From Vibrio coralliilyticus ATCC BAA-450 (lineage in GTDB: Bacteria > Pseudomonadota > Gammaproteobacteria > Enterobacterales > Vibrionaceae), in assembly GCF_000176135.1 (NCBI RefSeq), contig NZ_ACZN01000011.1, positions 43,771-107,770 on the forward strand: 64,000 nt of DNA, read 5' to 3'. Below, in pieces: positions 51,953-63,105 of this stretch (positions within the stretch are counted from its first letter, which is position 1; each line of letters opens with the position of its first letter). The notes beneath the pieces are model-generated. The model searched no databases, was not told where the DNA came from, and saw only the letters and a program-made list of their open reading frames with translations. The position numbers and the translations under genes were made by a program.

Positions 51953-53788
51953 ATGACCGCGACACTGCTTGCCGAACAATCTGATCCTTCACCGACTCCA
52001 CAAAGCATACTGGAGGATGTGTTTGGTTATCAGTCGTTTCGAGATGGTCAGCAAGAAGTCATTGAAGCAGCCGTAAACGGTCAGGATAGTTTGGTCATCA
52101 TGCCGACGGGTGGCGGTAAATCACTCTGCTATCAGGTTCCGGCCTTAGTTCGTGGCGGTTTAACACTGGTGATTTCTCCTCTGATATCACTGATGAAAGA
52201 TCAGGTCGATCAGCTTAAAGCAAATGGTGTTTCGGCAGAGTGTGTCAACTCTTCCATGCCCCGCGATGAGTTGATTTCGGTCTACAATCGAATGCAGTCA
52301 GGCCAGTTGAAGCTAGTGTATGTGTCACCTGAGCGTGTGCTGATGCGTGACTTTATTGAGCGTCTTGAAAGCCTATCGCTGTCCATGATCGCCGTTGACG
52401 AAGCACACTGTATTTCTCAGTGGGGACATGATTTCAGACCTGAATATGCGTCGCTCGGCCAGATCAAACAGCACTTTCCTCATGTGCCTTTTATGGCGCT
52501 GACGGCGACGGCCGATGATGCGACGCGCAATGACATCATGCATCGTCTGCAATTGAACGAGCCGCATATCCACCTAAGCAGTTTCGATCGCCCCAACATC
52601 CGTTACACCTTGGTTGAGAAACACAAACCAATTTCTCAGGTGATCCGTTTTCTCGACACGCAGAAAGGCAACTGCGGCATCATCTATTGCGGTAGCCGTA
52701 AGAAAGTTGAAATGGTGACGGAAAAACTGTGCAACAACCATATTCGTGCCGCCAGTTACCATGCTGGCTTAGAGGCAGACGAGCGCGCTTATGTGCAAGA
52801 AGCATTTCAGCGTGATGATATCCAAATTGTGGTCGCGACGGTGGCGTTTGGTATGGGGATCAACAAACCTAACGTGCGCTTTGTGGTTCACTTTGATATT
52901 CCGCGCAACATTGAATCCTACTATCAGGAAACTGGTCGCGCAGGTCGGGACGGCTTGCCTGCGGAAGCGATGATGCTGTATGACCCAGCGGACATCAGCT
53001 GGCTAAGGCGGATGTTGGATGAAAAAGACGATGGGCCACAAAAGCAGGTTGAAGCGCATAAGCTCAATGCGATGAGTGCTTTTGCTGAAGCGCAGACGTG
53101 TCGTCGTCAGGTGCTGTTGAATTATTTTGGTGAGTACCGTGAGCAGCCTTGTGGCAACTGCGATATCTGTTTGGACCCGCCCAAGCATTTTGATGCCACC
53201 GAGCAGGCACGTAAAGCGTTGTCTTGTGTTTACCGAGTTAATCAGAGCTTTGGTATGGGGTATGTGGTTGAAGTCCTGCGCGGAATGCAGAATATCCGCA
53301 TCCGTGAAAATGGCCACGACAAGCTCACTACCTATGGTATTGGGCGTGAAAACAGTCACGATTACTGGGTGAGTATTTTTCGTCAGTTGATCCATAAAGG
53401 GATGTTGTTCCAGAACATTACTCGCAACTCGACCTTACAGCTTACTGAGGAAGCGCGCCCACTATTGCGTGGCGATACCGCTCTTGAATTAGCCGTGCCT
53501 CGTCTGGATACCGCCGCAAGAGCGGCTAAGTCCGACAAACTCACCAGTAAAAACTACGACAAAAAGCTGTTTGCCAAGTTGCGTAAGTTACGCAAAGCGA
53601 TTGCCGATGAAGATGGTTTACCACCGTACGTGGTATTCAGTGATGCCACCTTGATTGATATGGCGGAAATTTTGCCAACCTCTTATGGTGAAATGCTAGC
53701 GGTCAATGGAGTAGGGCAACGTAAGTTAGAGAAATACGCGGATCCATTCTTAGATTTAATTCAGGAGCACATTACTCATCATGGTTGA
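51953..53788 (+). CDS. recQ: RecQ, ATP-dependent DNA helicase
   Basis: The 611-residue SF2 helicase has Walker A MPTGGGKSLCYQ and DEAHCISQWGHDFRP. The zinc-binding Cys cluster is CRRQVLLNYFGE...CGNCDIC. A C-terminal HRDC domain (about residues 530-605, LRKLRKAIADEDGLPPYVVFSDATL) completes the family layout. It unwinds DNA in recombination repair. The ATG at 51953 matches E. coli RecQ length; the longer ORF is rejected. Confidence 0.96.
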   Translation: MTATLLAEQSDPSPTPQSILEDVFGYQSFRDGQQEVIEAAVNGQDSLVIMPTGGGKSLCYQVPALVRGGLTLVISPLISLMKDQVDQLKANGVSAECVNSSMPRDELISVYNRMQSGQLKLVYVSPERVLMRDFIERLESLSLSMIAVDEAHCISQWGHDFRPEYASLGQIKQHFPHVPFMALTATADDATRNDIMHRLQLNEPHIHLSSFDRPNIRYTLVEKHKPISQVIRFLDTQKGNCGIIYCGSRKKVEMVTEKLCNNHIRAASYHAGLEADERAYVQEAFQRDDIQIVVATVAFGMGINKPNVRFVVHFDIPRNIESYYQETGRAGRDGLPAEAMMLYDPADISWLRRMLDEKDDGPQKQVEAHKLNAMSAFAEAQTCRRQVLLNYFGEYREQPCGNCDICLDPPKHFDATEQARKALSCVYRVNQSFGMGYVVEVLRGMQNIRIRENGHDKLTTYGIGRENSHDYWVSIFRQLIHKGMLFQNITRNSTLQLTEEARPLLRGDTALELAVPRLDTAARAAKSDKLTSKNYDKKLFAKLRKLRKAIADEDGLPPYVVFSDATLIDMAEILPTSYGEMLAVNGVGQRKLEKYADPFLDLIQEHITHHG

Positions 53789-54101
53789 TTCAGTGCAGCA
53801 AACGGAATTTGGTTTACTTGAGTATCAAGCGCAAGAAGGGCGTATCATCATTCGAGCTCCGCGTTTTGATTTTGATAGTTTTCCTCAACTGGCCGATAAG
53901 CTGATAAAACTCCTCTCTGCGTCTGTGATTGAAAAGCAATGGGACGCCGACATTCATTCGTGGTTGATTGATTTTGAGGGGTGTCAGCTGTTTCTCAAGT
54001 CCGAACATTACAGTGAAAGCATCTGGTTAGAAGCGTTAGCCATCGAAGACAGCAAAGAAGAGCTAGACTACCTTGCGGGCTTGTTCCAACGTGGTTTTTA
54101 A
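53781..54101 (+). CDS. DUF3630-like small protein after recQ
   Basis: The 106-residue acidic protein (FGLLEYQAQEGRIIIRAPRFDFDSFPQLADKLIKLL...) overlaps the recQ stop by eight bases, so translation is coupled. I recall DUF3630 proteins in this position in vibrios. No motif suggests a function. Confidence 0.65.
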   Translation: MVDSVQQTEFGLLEYQAQEGRIIIRAPRFDFDSFPQLADKLIKLLSASVIEKQWDADIHSWLIDFEGCQLFLKSEHYSESIWLEALAIEDSKEELDYLAGLFQRGF

Positions 54102-54307
54102 CTAAGTCAACGATTGCATAAAGTCTAGTTGTTGCGACTCATGTTGGTTAATGTATAATCGCCCGCCGCGGTATTTATCATATTTGAAGTTTCACTTGTT
54201 TAGATGGCTTGAGCCTCTGTTATTGGGACTTTGACTGTGCTGAATATCGAATCTAAATTCATTTAACATTATTGGTAAGAGTCTTTCCGTGGCTTGGAAG
54301 AGATTCG

Positions 54308-54344
54308 CTTTGGGTTCCCTCACCCCCAAACCAAACTAAAAAGG
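54308..54344 (+). promoter_or_regulatory. preQ1-I riboswitch-like leader of yhhQ
   Basis: P1 is TTTGGG (54309-54314) with CCCAAA (54325-54330). The aptamer hallmarks TTC, an ACCC loop and the A-rich tail CCAAACTAAAAAGG follow. The tail carries the AAGG ribosome site, so preQ1 binding would fold it away and shut translation of the queuosine-precursor importer. Recognised by pattern, not by a covariance search. Confidence 0.75.
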
Positions 54345-54350
54345 TATCGC

Positions 54351-55019
54351 ATGAGTAACTTTACCCCTGCGCAGCAGCGCAAAGCCCTTTTCTTGTTAGT
54401 TCTGTTTCACCTGATCATTATTGCGTCGAGTAATTATCTGGTTCAGCTTCCCTTTACCATCTTTGGTTTTCACACCACGTGGGGCGCTTTCACTTTTCCG
54501 TTTATCTTTTTAGCGACCGATCTGACAGTACGAATTTTTGGTGCCCAACTTGCGCGTAAGATTATTTTCTTGGTGATGCTACCAGCGCTCGCAGTGTCCT
54601 ATGGCTTATCAGTGTTGTTTTTTGAAGGGCAATTTCAAGGTTTCTCACATTTAGGTGAATTTAATCTGTTTGTCGCGCGTATCGCGATTGCGAGCTTTAT
54701 GGCGTATTTGCTAGGGCAAATCCTAGACGTGCATGTGTTTAATCGCCTGCGCCAGATGAAGCAGTGGTGGATTGCCCCAACGTGTTCCACTTTGTTTGGT
54801 AACGCGCTGGATACTATTGCTTTCTTTGCCATTGCGTTTTACCAAAGCCCAGATCCATTTATGGCGGAGCACTGGACCGAAATCGCGCTGGTGGATTATG
54901 GATTCAAACTAGTGATCAGCTTAGGTCTGTTTGTGCCTATGTATGGTGTGCTGCTGAATTACTTGGTTAAGAAGCTCACAGCCGTTAATCCTGACTTTAA
55001 AGTGATTGGCGCTAAGTAA
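54351..55019 (+). CDS. yhhQ: YhhQ, queuosine-precursor transporter
   Basis: The 222-residue membrane protein (about six helices) starts MSNFTPAQQRKALFLLVLFHL and contains GAFTFPFIFLATDLTVRIFG. It is close to E. coli YhhQ/QueT, which imports preQ0 and preQ1 for queuosine tRNA modification. The preQ1 riboswitch-like leader directly upstream supports the function. The ATG at 54351 follows the riboswitch tail; a start at 54294 would bury it. Confidence 0.93.
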   Translation: MSNFTPAQQRKALFLLVLFHLIIIASSNYLVQLPFTIFGFHTTWGAFTFPFIFLATDLTVRIFGAQLARKIIFLVMLPALAVSYGLSVLFFEGQFQGFSHLGEFNLFVARIAIASFMAYLLGQILDVHVFNRLRQMKQWWIAPTCSTLFGNALDTIAFFAIAFYQSPDPFMAEHWTEIALVDYGFKLVISLGLFVPMYGVLLNYLVKKLTAVNPDFKVIGAK

Positions 55020-55037
55020 GGTTCGCTCCTCGAAAAC

Positions 55038-55073
55038 AAAAAAGCCCGACAAGTTATCTTGTCGGGCTTTTTA
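55038..55073. terminator. Bidirectional terminator between yhhQ and gppA
   Basis: AAAAAAGCCCGACAAG TTAT CTTGTCGGGCTTTTT lies between the convergent genes. Confidence 0.92.
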
Positions 55074-55085
55074 TTTGTTCTTTAG

Positions 55086-56576
55086 TTAGTTGGCAATGAT
55101 GCTCAAAGGCCAGCCAATGTCACTCTGACGGTTGGCTTCAATCTCTAACTCGGCCGCAGTCAGAGGATTGGCTTTCAGCCACTGGTCAGCAACCGTCAGG
55201 GTGAGCTTATCGCCTTGTGATTGAAGCGCGATGTTCGGCTCTAAATCCGGATTGCGACGATGGGTCAGCAAAACCGCGAGACGTAGCAAACGTAATACGC
55301 GTTTGGCGCTGTTACCTGACAGCGCATGTTGCTCTGGTAGAGAAGTCAGTTGCTCGCGATAACGACGTGATACTTCACCAAGAAAGTGCTTTTGTGCTCG
55401 GGTATAACCCGGTAGATCCAGGTTTTGTAGCAAGTAGGCACTGTGCTCGCCGCCTTTCTTGAAATCAATCGTCAGACCGATTTCATGCAGCTTAGCCGCT
55501 GTCTCTAGCAATACGCTGCCCTGAGCTTCAGCAATCCACTCAGCTTCACATTGCTCAAGCAATTTACTGGCTAAGGTGGCCACCTGCTGACCGTAAGCCG
55601 TATCAATTTGGTAGCGGGTTTGAACACTGGCAATTGTACGAGCACGAATGTCGTCTTGCTTGAGTTCATCGACCATTTCATACACTAGGCCTTCGCGCAG
55701 TGCGCCGCCAGCCAGTGTCATCGAATCAATTTCAAGCAGTTCAAAGATAGCGATGAGAATCGAAAGACCGCTTGGGAAGACCAATGCGCGTTCTAGCGTT
55801 AGCCCTTCAATCTCAAGTTCTTCCAAATGATCCGCTAGCATGGCTTGTTTTTGCAGACGCTTGAGTTTGGCGTGAGTAATGACCTCGTCCATACCTTGTG
55901 CCAGCATAATTTCCTGCAAAGCCTGAACCGTACCAGAAGCACCGACACACACGTCCCAACCAATTTGAGTGTATTGCTCAAGGATAGGTTTCAGCGTTTC
56001 TTTAGCCGCTTCAATTGCATTATTAAAGTTGGTTACGGTGAGCTGGCGGTCTTTAAAGTGACGTTCCAGCCAAGTAACACAACCCATTTTCAGGCTGGTC
56101 AGTGCTTTGGCTTCGAAACCTTCACCGATAATAAGTTCGGTACTGGCACCGCCAATATCGACCACCAAACGACGACCGCTGCCGCCAGATGTGTGGGCAA
56201 CCCCTTTATAGATAGTGGCTGCTTCTTCTTCGCCACAGATCACTTCAATTTTGTGACCAAGAATCTGGTTTGCTTTCTCAAGAAAGATATCCACATTGGT
56301 GGCGGTGCGCAGTGTTGCGGTGCCCACAATGCGGATATTTTGGGTTGGAATATCTTGAAGTCGCTCTGCAAATAGACTCAAGCAGTCCCATCCGCGTTGC
56401 ATGGCTTCCTGGCTTAAAGCGTTGTTGTCGTCTAACCCAGCGGCAAGACGAACCTTACGTTTAATTTTTGCCATAGTCTGAACGCTGCCATCAATGTGAC
56501 GCACAACGAGCATGTGAAAACTGTTCGACCCGAGGTCGATGGCTGCGTAGAGCGGGGAAGAAACTGCTTGGCTCAT
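55086..56576 (-). CDS. gppA: GppA, guanosine pentaphosphate phosphatase/exopolyphosphatase
   Basis: The 496-residue Ppx/GppA family enzyme has the actin-fold ATPase motif [15 protein letters not shown] and [12 protein letters not shown]. It converts pppGpp to ppGpp and can degrade polyphosphate. I call GppA rather than Ppx because the neighbours (rhlB, then divergent trxA-rho) are those of E. coli gppA and the length (494) agrees. The ATG 56574-56576 lies eight bases after the rhlB stop. Confidence 0.9.
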   Translation of the reverse strand: MSQAVSSPLYAAIDLGSNSFHMLVVRHIDGSVQTMAKIKRKVRLAAGLDDNNALSQEAMQRGWDCLSLFAERLQDIPTQNIRIVGTATLRTATNVDIFLEKANQILGHKIEVICGEEEAATIYKGVAHTSGGSGRRLVVDIGGASTELIIGEGFEAKALTSLKMGCVTWLERHFKDRQLTVTNFNNAIEAAKETLKPILEQYTQIGWDVCVGASGTVQALQEIMLAQGMDEVITHAKLKRLQKQAMLADHLEELEIEGLTLERALVFPSGLSILIAIFELLEIDSMTLAGGALREGLVYEMVDELKQDDIRARTIASVQTRYQIDTAYGQQVATLASKLLEQCEAEWIAEAQGSVLLETAAKLHEIGLTIDFKKGGEHSAYLLQNLDLPGYTRAQKHFLGEVSRRYREQLTSLPEQHALSGNSAKRVLRLLRLAVLLTHRRNPDLEPNIALQSQGDKLTLTVADQWLKANPLTAAELEIEANRQSDIGWPLSIIAN

Positions 56577-56583
56577 AGACGAC

Positions 56584-57885
56584 TTAAGAATCCTTTTGGT
56601 GACGTTGACGAGAGCGGTTGTTGTTACGACGGTTGCCTGAGCGTGAGCCACCAGTATTGGTGCGACGTTGTTGCGGACGGTTAGAACGCATACGTAGCGG
56701 TGCTGGTAGATCTTCGATCAGTGCACTTGGGTCGTAATCTGAAACAGGAATGGTGTGCTCAATGTACTCTTCAATTGGCGGTAGGTTGATGGCGTAGTCT
56801 TCACAAGCAAAGCTGATTGAATGGCCACTTGCGCCTGCACGACCCGTACGGCCGATACGGTGTACGTAATCTTCGCAATCGTCTGGTAGGTCGAAGTTAA
56901 ACACGTGGGTCACTTGAGGGATGTGAAGGCCACGAGCTGCCACGTCTGTTGCTACTAGCAGGTCAACTTCACCTTTAGTGAACTGCTCTAAGATGCGTTC
57001 GCGCTTTTTCTGAGGTACGTCACCCGTCAATAGACCAACACGGTGGCCATCAGCCGCTAGGTGACCCCATACGGATTCACACTTGTGTTTGGTATTGGCA
57101 AAGATGATCGCACGCTCTGGCCACTCTTCTTCGATAAGAGTCTGTAGCAGAGACATTTTGTGTTCGTTAGACGGGTAAAACAGCTCTTCCTGAATGCGGT
57201 GACCTGTTTTGACTTCTGGCTCCACCACAACGTGTTCTGGGTTGTGCATATGTTCGAAAGCCAGCTCTTGAACACGGTATGACAGAGTCGCAGAGAACAA
57301 CATGTTCAAGCGCTCTTTTGGTTCTGGCATACGACGGAATAGGAAACGAATGTCTTTGATGAAACCAAGATCGAACATGCGATCCGCTTCATCAAGCACA
57401 ACAGCCTGAATATTGTTCAGGTTGAAGACACGCTGCTTGTAAAAGTCGATGATGCGACCTGTGGTACCGATTAGCACGTCCACACCTTGCTCTAACTTAG
57501 CAAGTTGCTTGTCGTAGCTCTCGCCACCGTAAGCTAACGCAGCTTTAATGCCGGTTTCTGCAACCAGAGGTTCAGCATCATTGTAAATCTGAATTGCCAG
57601 CTCACGGGTCGGTGCCATGATAATCGCACGTGGTTGAGTCGGCTTGCGACCTTCGTGCTCTGGTGTGTTCAGAAGATGGTTAAAAGTAGCAGTCAAGAAA
57701 GCCAGGGTTTTTCCTGTCCCTGTTTGAGCCTGACCTGCAATGTCTTGGCCGGTGAGCAGTACCGGCAACGCCAAGGCTTGAATTGGGGTACAAAACTCGA
57801 ACCCTTTTTTCTTCAAACCTTCAACAACTTGGGGGTGTAAACCCAAATCGGCGAACTTTTGCTCTGTGATATGCGTCTTTTTCAT
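56584..57885 (-). CDS. rhlB: RhlB, DEAD-box RNA helicase of the degradosome
   Basis: The 433-residue protein starts [26 protein letters not shown] (Q motif). Walker [13 protein letters not shown] motif [13 protein letters not shown] and [10 protein letters not shown] are intact. A basic Arg/Asn-rich tail ([18 protein letters not shown]) binds RNA. It works with RNase E to unwind structured mRNA. Divergent from trxA, operon with gppA. Confidence 0.96.
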   Translation of the reverse strand: MKKTHITEQKFADLGLHPQVVEGLKKKGFEFCTPIQALALPVLLTGQDIAGQAQTGTGKTLAFLTATFNHLLNTPEHEGRKPTQPRAIIMAPTRELAIQIYNDAEPLVAETGIKAALAYGGESYDKQLAKLEQGVDVLIGTTGRIIDFYKQRVFNLNNIQAVVLDEADRMFDLGFIKDIRFLFRRMPEPKERLNMLFSATLSYRVQELAFEHMHNPEHVVVEPEVKTGHRIQEELFYPSNEHKMSLLQTLIEEEWPERAIIFANTKHKCESVWGHLAADGHRVGLLTGDVPQKKRERILEQFTKGEVDLLVATDVAARGLHIPQVTHVFNFDLPDDCEDYVHRIGRTGRAGASGHSISFACEDYAINLPPIEEYIEHTIPVSDYDPSALIEDLPAPLRMRSNRPQQRRTNTGGSRSGNRRNNNRSRQRHQKDS

Positions 57886-57997
57886 GGCTATAGAATATCA
57901 GCTTAAGCTTGCAATACGAAAGTAAATACATTCCAATAGGGCATCTAAATACTGGTTATCATCCAACCAGTTCCGAAAAAACACATTGGAGTGGAAG

Positions 57998-58324
57998 ATG
58001 AGTGATAAGATTTTGCAGCTAACTGATGACGGTTTTGAAGCCGACGTACTAAACGCTGCAGGCCCGGTTCTTGTTGATTTTTGGGCAGAATGGTGTGGTC
58101 CTTGTAAGATGATTGCTCCTATCCTGGACGAAATCGCCGAAGAGTACGAAGGCAAACTCACTATCGGTAAACTGAATATCGACCAAAACGCAGGTACTCC
58201 ACCTAAATTTGGTATTCGTGGTATCCCAACGCTACTACTTTTCAAAGATGGTGGCGTGGCAGCAACCAAAGTAGGCGCGCTGTCTAAGACTCAATTAAAA
58301 GAGTTTTTGGACGCTAACCTATAA
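57998..58324 (+). CDS. trxA: Thioredoxin 1
   Basis: The 108-residue protein has the active site WCGPC (C33, C36) and ends ...KEFLDANL as in E. coli TrxA. It reduces disulfides of ribonucleotide reductase and Tpx. The ATG at 57998 has GGAG before it; the four-residue longer start is rejected. Confidence 0.97.
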   Translation: MSDKILQLTDDGFEADVLNAAGPVLVDFWAEWCGPCKMIAPILDEIAEEYEGKLTIGKLNIDQNAGTPPKFGIRGIPTLLLFKDGGVAATKVGALSKTQLKEFLDANL

Positions 58325-58342
58325 TTGGGTTGTTCTGATAAG

Positions 58343-58376
58343 ACCGTGCATTCACTTCAATGCACGGTTTTGTTTT
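58343..58376 (+). terminator. Terminator of trxA
   Basis: CCGTGCATT pairs with AATGCACGG around a six-base loop and runs into TTTTGTTTTT. Confidence 0.88.
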
Positions 58377-58528
58377 TGAAGCCTAACAAAATCTAGACTA
58401 GGCTAGTATTTAGTGCTAATTTATCGCACGTTAAATAAACAAGTTTCTCTTCTTGGTCGATCCTGTGACCAAAATTCATCTTAACTAAAATAACAGATCC
58501 TATTTTGACTAAAAAAGTATCCACCACA

Positions 58529-59788
58529 ATGAATCTAACAGAACTGAAGAACAGACCTGTGTCTGATCTTGTCAAACTTGGCGAAAGCTTAGGCCTTGAA
58601 AACCTGGCGCGTCTAAGAAAGCAAGACATTATCTTCGCCATCCTTAAAGCACACGCGAAAAGTGGTGAAGATATTTTTGGCGACGGGGTTCTGGAAATAC
58701 TTCAAGACGGCTTTGGCTTCTTGCGCAGTGCAGACAGTTCTTACTTGGCAGGCCCAGATGACATCTATGTCTCTCCAAGTCAGATCCGTCGTTTCAACCT
58801 ACGTACGGGTGATTCCATTGCAGGTAAGATTCGTCCACCGAAAGATGGCGAACGTTACTTTGCTCTGTTAAAAGTCAATACAGTTAACGATGACAAGCCA
58901 GACAACGCGCGTAACAAGATTCTATTTGAAAACTTGACGCCACTGCACGCAAACGAGCGTATGGTGATGGAGCGTGGTAACGGTTCGACTGAAGATATTA
59001 CTGCACGTGTTCTTGACCTGGCTTCACCAATTGGTAAAGGTCAGCGTGGTCTGATTGTTGCTCCGCCAAAAGCGGGTAAAACAATGCTGCTGCAGAACAT
59101 TGCTCAAAGCATTGCTTACAACCACCCTGAATGTGAGCTAATGGTACTTCTTATCGACGAACGTCCTGAAGAAGTTACCGAGATGCAACGCCTGGTTAAA
59201 GGTGAAGTGGTTGCGTCAACGTTTGATGAGCCAGCGTCTCGCCACGTACAAGTTGCTGAGATGGTTATTGAGAAAGCAAAACGTCTTGTTGAACACAAGA
59301 AAGACGTGGTTATCCTGCTTGACTCTATCACTCGTCTAGCACGTGCATACAACACAGTTGTTCCTTCATCAGGTAAAGTTCTTACTGGTGGTGTGGATGC
59401 AAACGCACTGCACCGTCCTAAGCGCTTCTTCGGTGCGGCACGTAATGTAGAAGAAGGCGGTAGCCTGACGATTCTAGCAACAGCTCTAGTTGATACTGGT
59501 TCTAAGATGGACGAAGTTATCTACGAAGAGTTTAAAGGTACAGGTAACATGGAGATCCACCTGAACCGTAAGATTGCTGAGAAACGTGTTTTCCCTGCCA
59601 TCGACTTCAACCGTTCAGGCACTCGTCGTGAAGAACTTCTGACTAAGAATGAAGAGCTTCAGAAGATGTGGATTCTGCGTAAGATTGTTCATCCAATGGG
59701 TGAGATCGACGCGATGGAGTTCTTAATCGATAAGTTAGCCATGACGAAGACCAACGATGAGTTCTTTGATGCCATGCGTCGCCAGTAA
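58529..59788 (+). CDS. rho: Transcription termination factor Rho
   Basis: The 419-residue RNA-dependent ATPase has the same length as E. coli Rho and is nearly collinear. N-terminal [19 protein letters not shown], the RNA-binding domain ([19 protein letters not shown]) and Walker A PPKAGKT are visible. The ATG at 58529 fits E. coli; the ORF reading from 58505 would add eight residues. The 150-nt leader before it could carry Rho autoregulation; I see no clear leader peptide. Confidence 0.97.
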   Translation: MNLTELKNRPVSDLVKLGESLGLENLARLRKQDIIFAILKAHAKSGEDIFGDGVLEILQDGFGFLRSADSSYLAGPDDIYVSPSQIRRFNLRTGDSIAGKIRPPKDGERYFALLKVNTVNDDKPDNARNKILFENLTPLHANERMVMERGNGSTEDITARVLDLASPIGKGQRGLIVAPPKAGKTMLLQNIAQSIAYNHPECELMVLLIDERPEEVTEMQRLVKGEVVASTFDEPASRHVQVAEMVIEKAKRLVEHKKDVVILLDSITRLARAYNTVVPSSGKVLTGGVDANALHRPKRFFGAARNVEEGGSLTILATALVDTGSKMDEVIYEEFKGTGNMEIHLNRKIAEKRVFPAIDFNRSGTRREELLTKNEELQKMWILRKIVHPMGEIDAMEFLIDKLAMTKTNDEFFDAMRRQ

Positions 59789-59891
59789 GAATTTGTGACT
59801 CCAAACGCCATCGACCTTGTCGGTGGCGTTTTTGTTTGCATTCTCATTTGATTGGCCTCACAATGAGCGAGAATGTTAAGAGGAGGTTAAC

Positions 59892-60887
59892 ATGCAACAA
59901 GGAATGTTGTCGTCGGTTCTCCTATGCACATCTTTATTGATTGGAGCGCCAACGGTTGCTGCGAAGGAAATGCAGCCCGAAAAAGCTGAGCTGTTACTTC
60001 AGGATAAGCAGATTCATCTGAAAGTTGCAGAACTGCTCCAATATGCTGTCGAAGATAATATCGACTCACTCAACTTCGCCCTCGAAAGACTGTCGCTTCC
60101 TCAACAAGAAGTGGCGCGTTTCCTACTGCTCAAAAAAATTGAAGATCAAAACGTCATCTTGACGCCAAAAATGGCTTTGTTCGTCGAGCACCAAAAAGCT
60201 ATGGTTCCAACCTATCAAGTGTTGGAAAGAGGTGATGGCTATGAGTTTTCCATTCCTGCCTTTAACTATCCAGCCATCGCCAGCCGTTTACTGAAACAGT
60301 GGCAGCAAGATCAGTCGACACTTGAGTTTGTGTTGAGTGCAGAACGTGGCGAGCTGGATCTAAAGCAGTGGTTGTCGGGTAGTGATTACCAAATCCAAGC
60401 GCGTGAAGCGTTACTGATTCGTGAGTTAGACAGCTTATCGCCAGAAGCAGTACAAGGTTTAGTGGTTCAACTTACCGGAGAGGCTGTGACCAGTTGGCTG
60501 CCATCCTCACAGGTGATGGTGCGTTTAGCTCAGGTGAGTGAAAACCCTGATGTTTACAAACTGCTTTGGTTGATGCGTGCCGATTTTCAAAGCCAGTCCG
60601 AGCTGAGTCGTTTGGCAAAGGTCGGCGATGAATTCTCGGTGAATCAGATCATGCTCGCTTCTCATAACCCGAGCCTTAAAGAACAAGCCATTAAAGAGCT
60701 AACTCGTATCAAACCCATGACGGATGAGGTCAAAGCGTTTTTGATCGACAGAATGGCAATTCGTGATGAAGCTTCAATGGTAGCGACAGAGCTGGCAAAT
60801 CAAGGTTACACCTCATGGCTAGAAGAGCTCGCCAGCCATAATCAAAAAGTACGCAGCAGCGCGATTTTGAACGTGTTATCACAATAA
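59892..60887 (+). CDS. Exported helical-repeat protein, function unknown
   Basis: The 331-residue protein has a signal peptide (about residues 1-24, LLIGAPTVAA) and is otherwise mostly alpha-helical. Repeated units such as LKEQAIKELTRIKPMTDEVKAFLI and VRSSAILNVLSQ look like HEAT/Armadillo repeats. A strong ribosome site (AGGAGG) precedes the ATG. Single gene between rho and ubiD. I do not recognise the family. Confidence 0.7.
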   Translation: MQQGMLSSVLLCTSLLIGAPTVAAKEMQPEKAELLLQDKQIHLKVAELLQYAVEDNIDSLNFALERLSLPQQEVARFLLLKKIEDQNVILTPKMALFVEHQKAMVPTYQVLERGDGYEFSIPAFNYPAIASRLLKQWQQDQSTLEFVLSAERGELDLKQWLSGSDYQIQAREALLIRELDSLSPEAVQGLVVQLTGEAVTSWLPSSQVMVRLAQVSENPDVYKLLWLMRADFQSQSELSRLAKVGDEFSVNQIMLASHNPSLKEQAIKELTRIKPMTDEVKAFLIDRMAIRDEASMVATELANQGYTSWLEELASHNQKVRSSAILNVLSQ

Positions 60888-60901
60888 AAATAACCTTATA
60901 G

Positions 60902-60932
60902 AAAAGAGGGATCGGAAGATCCCTCTTTTTGT
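60902..60932 (+). terminator. Terminator after the helical-repeat gene
   Basis: AAAGAGGGATC GGAA GATCCCTCTTT is followed by TTTG. Confidence 0.85.
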
Positions 60933-60968
60933 TATACTGCTTGCACTTTAATCAGTCACAGAAGACCT

Positions 60969-62825
60969 ATGAGTTTTAAGGATTTACGCGACTTCATCGC
61001 CCACCTTGAGCAGGGAGGGAAGCTTAAACGCATTTCCGAGCCTGTCGATCCACATTATGAAATGACAGAGATTAGCGACCGTACTTTACGTGCAGGTGGC
61101 CCGGCATTGTTGTTTGAAAATCCCATTGGCTACGATGTGCCTGTGCTGACCAACTTGTTTGGCACTCCTGAACGGGTTGCGATAGGTATGGGTCGTGAAG
61201 ACGTCAAAGATTTGCGTGAAGTGGGCAAATTGTTGGCTTATCTTAAGGAGCCCGAGCCACCACGTGGCTTTAAAGACGCGTTAGAGAAACTGCCTGTTTT
61301 TAGACAAGTCTTAAACATGCCAGCCAAAAGGTTACGTAAAGCTGCCTGTCAGGAGATTGTCTGGCAAGGTGACGAAGTTGATCTCGATAAAATCCCTGTG
61401 ATGAGTTGTTGGCAAGATGATGTCGCGCCTCTGCTTACGTGGGGGTTAACCGTGACTCGAGGGCCACATAAAAAGCGCCAGAATCTTGGAATTTACCGTC
61501 AGCAGAAAATTGGTAAGAACAAAATCATCATGCGCTGGCTAGCACACCGTGGTGGCGCCCTTGATCTGCGTGACTGGATGAAAACCAACCCGGGAGAGCC
61601 TTTCCCTGTTTCAGTCGCATTTGGTGCTGACCCAGCCACTATATTAGGCGCGGTAACACCAGTACCAGATACCTTATCTGAGTATGCGTTTGCGGGCTTG
61701 CTTCGAGGCAGTAAAACTGAAGTGGTTAAATCTGTGAGTAATAACATTGAAGTGCCTGCCAGTGCAGAGATCGTGCTTGAGGGTTACATTGACCCGAATG
61801 AGTATGCGGACGAAGGGCCTTATGGTGACCACACTGGTTATTACAACGAAAAAGAAAAACACCATGTTTTTACCATTACGCATATCACCATGCGTAAGGA
61901 CCCGATATATCACAGCACTTACACAGGACGTCCGCCAGATGAACCTGCTGTATTGGGTGTAGCGTTAAACGAAGTGTTTGTTCCTATCCTGCAAAAGCAG
62001 TTTCCCGAGATTGAAGATTTCTACCTACCGCCTGAAGGCTGTTCGTACCGCATGGCGGTGGTGACGATGAAAAAGCAATACCCAGGGCATGCTAAGCGAG
62101 TCATGATGGGGGTATGGTCTTTCCTTCGCCAGTTTATGTACACCAAGTTTGTTGTAGTGTGCGATGAAAGTGTCAATGCGCGAAGTTGGGATGATGTCGT
62201 GAAGGCCATGTGTGAGCATATGGAACCTGTTCGCGATACCTTAATGATTGACAACACGCCTATTGATTCTCTCGACTTCGCCTCACCGGTTGTAGGGCTT
62301 GGCTCTAAGATGGGCTTGGATGCAACGATTAAATGGGATGCCGAAAAGGCCTCTGACCCAGAGTTAACATCCGCAAGCCAAACAGCGATTACGGATGAGC
62401 AGTTACAACAACTTCGTCAGGCATTCCCAGAAATTGTTGATATTGCTTTACCAGAATCTGCTGGCGCTGATCGCTTCATGGTGGTCTCGATGAAGAAAAC
62501 ACACGCTATGCAATCGAAAGCGGTGCTTAATGGTGTGTGGGAGTTTCTCAAGCAGTATACGGATGCCAAGTTTGTTATTCTCTGCGATGATGACGTCGAT
62601 GTGCACGATTGGAATGACATTATCTGGGCGATCACCACTAGAATGGACCCTAATCGTGACACCGTTAAAATAGAAGCAAAAGAAGGTCGCAGTTCTAAGT
62701 TAGGTTTGGATGCGACCAACAAGTTTGAGGGAGAAGTCCAGCGAGAGTGGGGCATCCCAATCAAGAAAGATTCTCAGTTAGTTGCGCAGGTCGATGCAAA
62801 ATGGAGTAAGCTGGGAATATTATGA
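60969..62825 (+). CDS. ubiD: UbiD, 3-polyprenyl-4-hydroxybenzoate decarboxylase (long form)
   Basis: The 618-residue prFMN-dependent decarboxylase removes the carboxyl group in ubiquinone synthesis. N-terminal [21 protein letters not shown] and the RxxR and E-rich prFMN regions ([20 protein letters not shown]) are intact. It is about 120 residues longer than E. coli UbiD (497), because the C-terminal domain appears twice: [12 protein letters not shown]... (about residue 345) and [12 protein letters not shown]... (about residue 485), each followed by MKK..., GVW.FL.Q...KFV..CD. Its stop overlaps the ferredoxin start by four bases. Confidence 0.93.
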   Translation: MSFKDLRDFIAHLEQGGKLKRISEPVDPHYEMTEISDRTLRAGGPALLFENPIGYDVPVLTNLFGTPERVAIGMGREDVKDLREVGKLLAYLKEPEPPRGFKDALEKLPVFRQVLNMPAKRLRKAACQEIVWQGDEVDLDKIPVMSCWQDDVAPLLTWGLTVTRGPHKKRQNLGIYRQQKIGKNKIIMRWLAHRGGALDLRDWMKTNPGEPFPVSVAFGADPATILGAVTPVPDTLSEYAFAGLLRGSKTEVVKSVSNNIEVPASAEIVLEGYIDPNEYADEGPYGDHTGYYNEKEKHHVFTITHITMRKDPIYHSTYTGRPPDEPAVLGVALNEVFVPILQKQFPEIEDFYLPPEGCSYRMAVVTMKKQYPGHAKRVMMGVWSFLRQFMYTKFVVVCDESVNARSWDDVVKAMCEHMEPVRDTLMIDNTPIDSLDFASPVVGLGSKMGLDATIKWDAEKASDPELTSASQTAITDEQLQQLRQAFPEIVDIALPESAGADRFMVVSMKKTHAMQSKAVLNGVWEFLKQYTDAKFVILCDDDVDVHDWNDIIWAITTRMDPNRDTVKIEAKEGRSSKLGLDATNKFEGEVQREWGIPIKKDSQLVAQVDAKWSKLGIL

Positions 62826-63091
62826 GCCATTTGGTGACCTTGCAGCCGCAGAATATACAATTCGATGTGCAGGAAGGGGAAACGGTATTGGAAGCTGCGC
62901 TCAACCATAACATCAGCTTCCCAAACCGTTGCCAAGTGGGAGCGTGCGCAGCGTGTCTGTGTCGGAAAATAGAAGGTCGAGTCACTTATCAGCTTGAGCC
63001 AATGCTCACAGAGAAAGAGCAGCAACAAGGCTGGGTGTTTGCTTGTCAGGCCTTCGCAGAAAGTAATTTGGTACTTACTTTTGAGGAGTAA
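62822..63091 (+). CDS. Plant-type [2Fe-2S] ferredoxin
   Basis: The 89-residue protein has C37-X4-C42-X2-C45-X29-C75, the [2Fe-2S] cluster pattern ([16 protein letters not shown]). Its start overlaps the ubiD stop (ATGA), and fre follows 15 bases later. Together ferredoxin and Fre could act as a small electron-transfer pair, perhaps for ubiquinone synthesis. Such a ferredoxin gene is absent from the E. coli ubiD-fre operon. Confidence 0.88.
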   Translation: MSHLVTLQPQNIQFDVQEGETVLEAALNHNISFPNRCQVGACAACLCRKIEGRVTYQLEPMLTEKEQQQGWVFACQAFAESNLVLTFEE

Positions 63092-63105
63092 GTAAGAGGA
63101 ATAAC

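Noticed and set aside
55845..56375. 176-codon plus-strand ORF over gppA
   Set aside because: Shadow frame of a well conserved gene.
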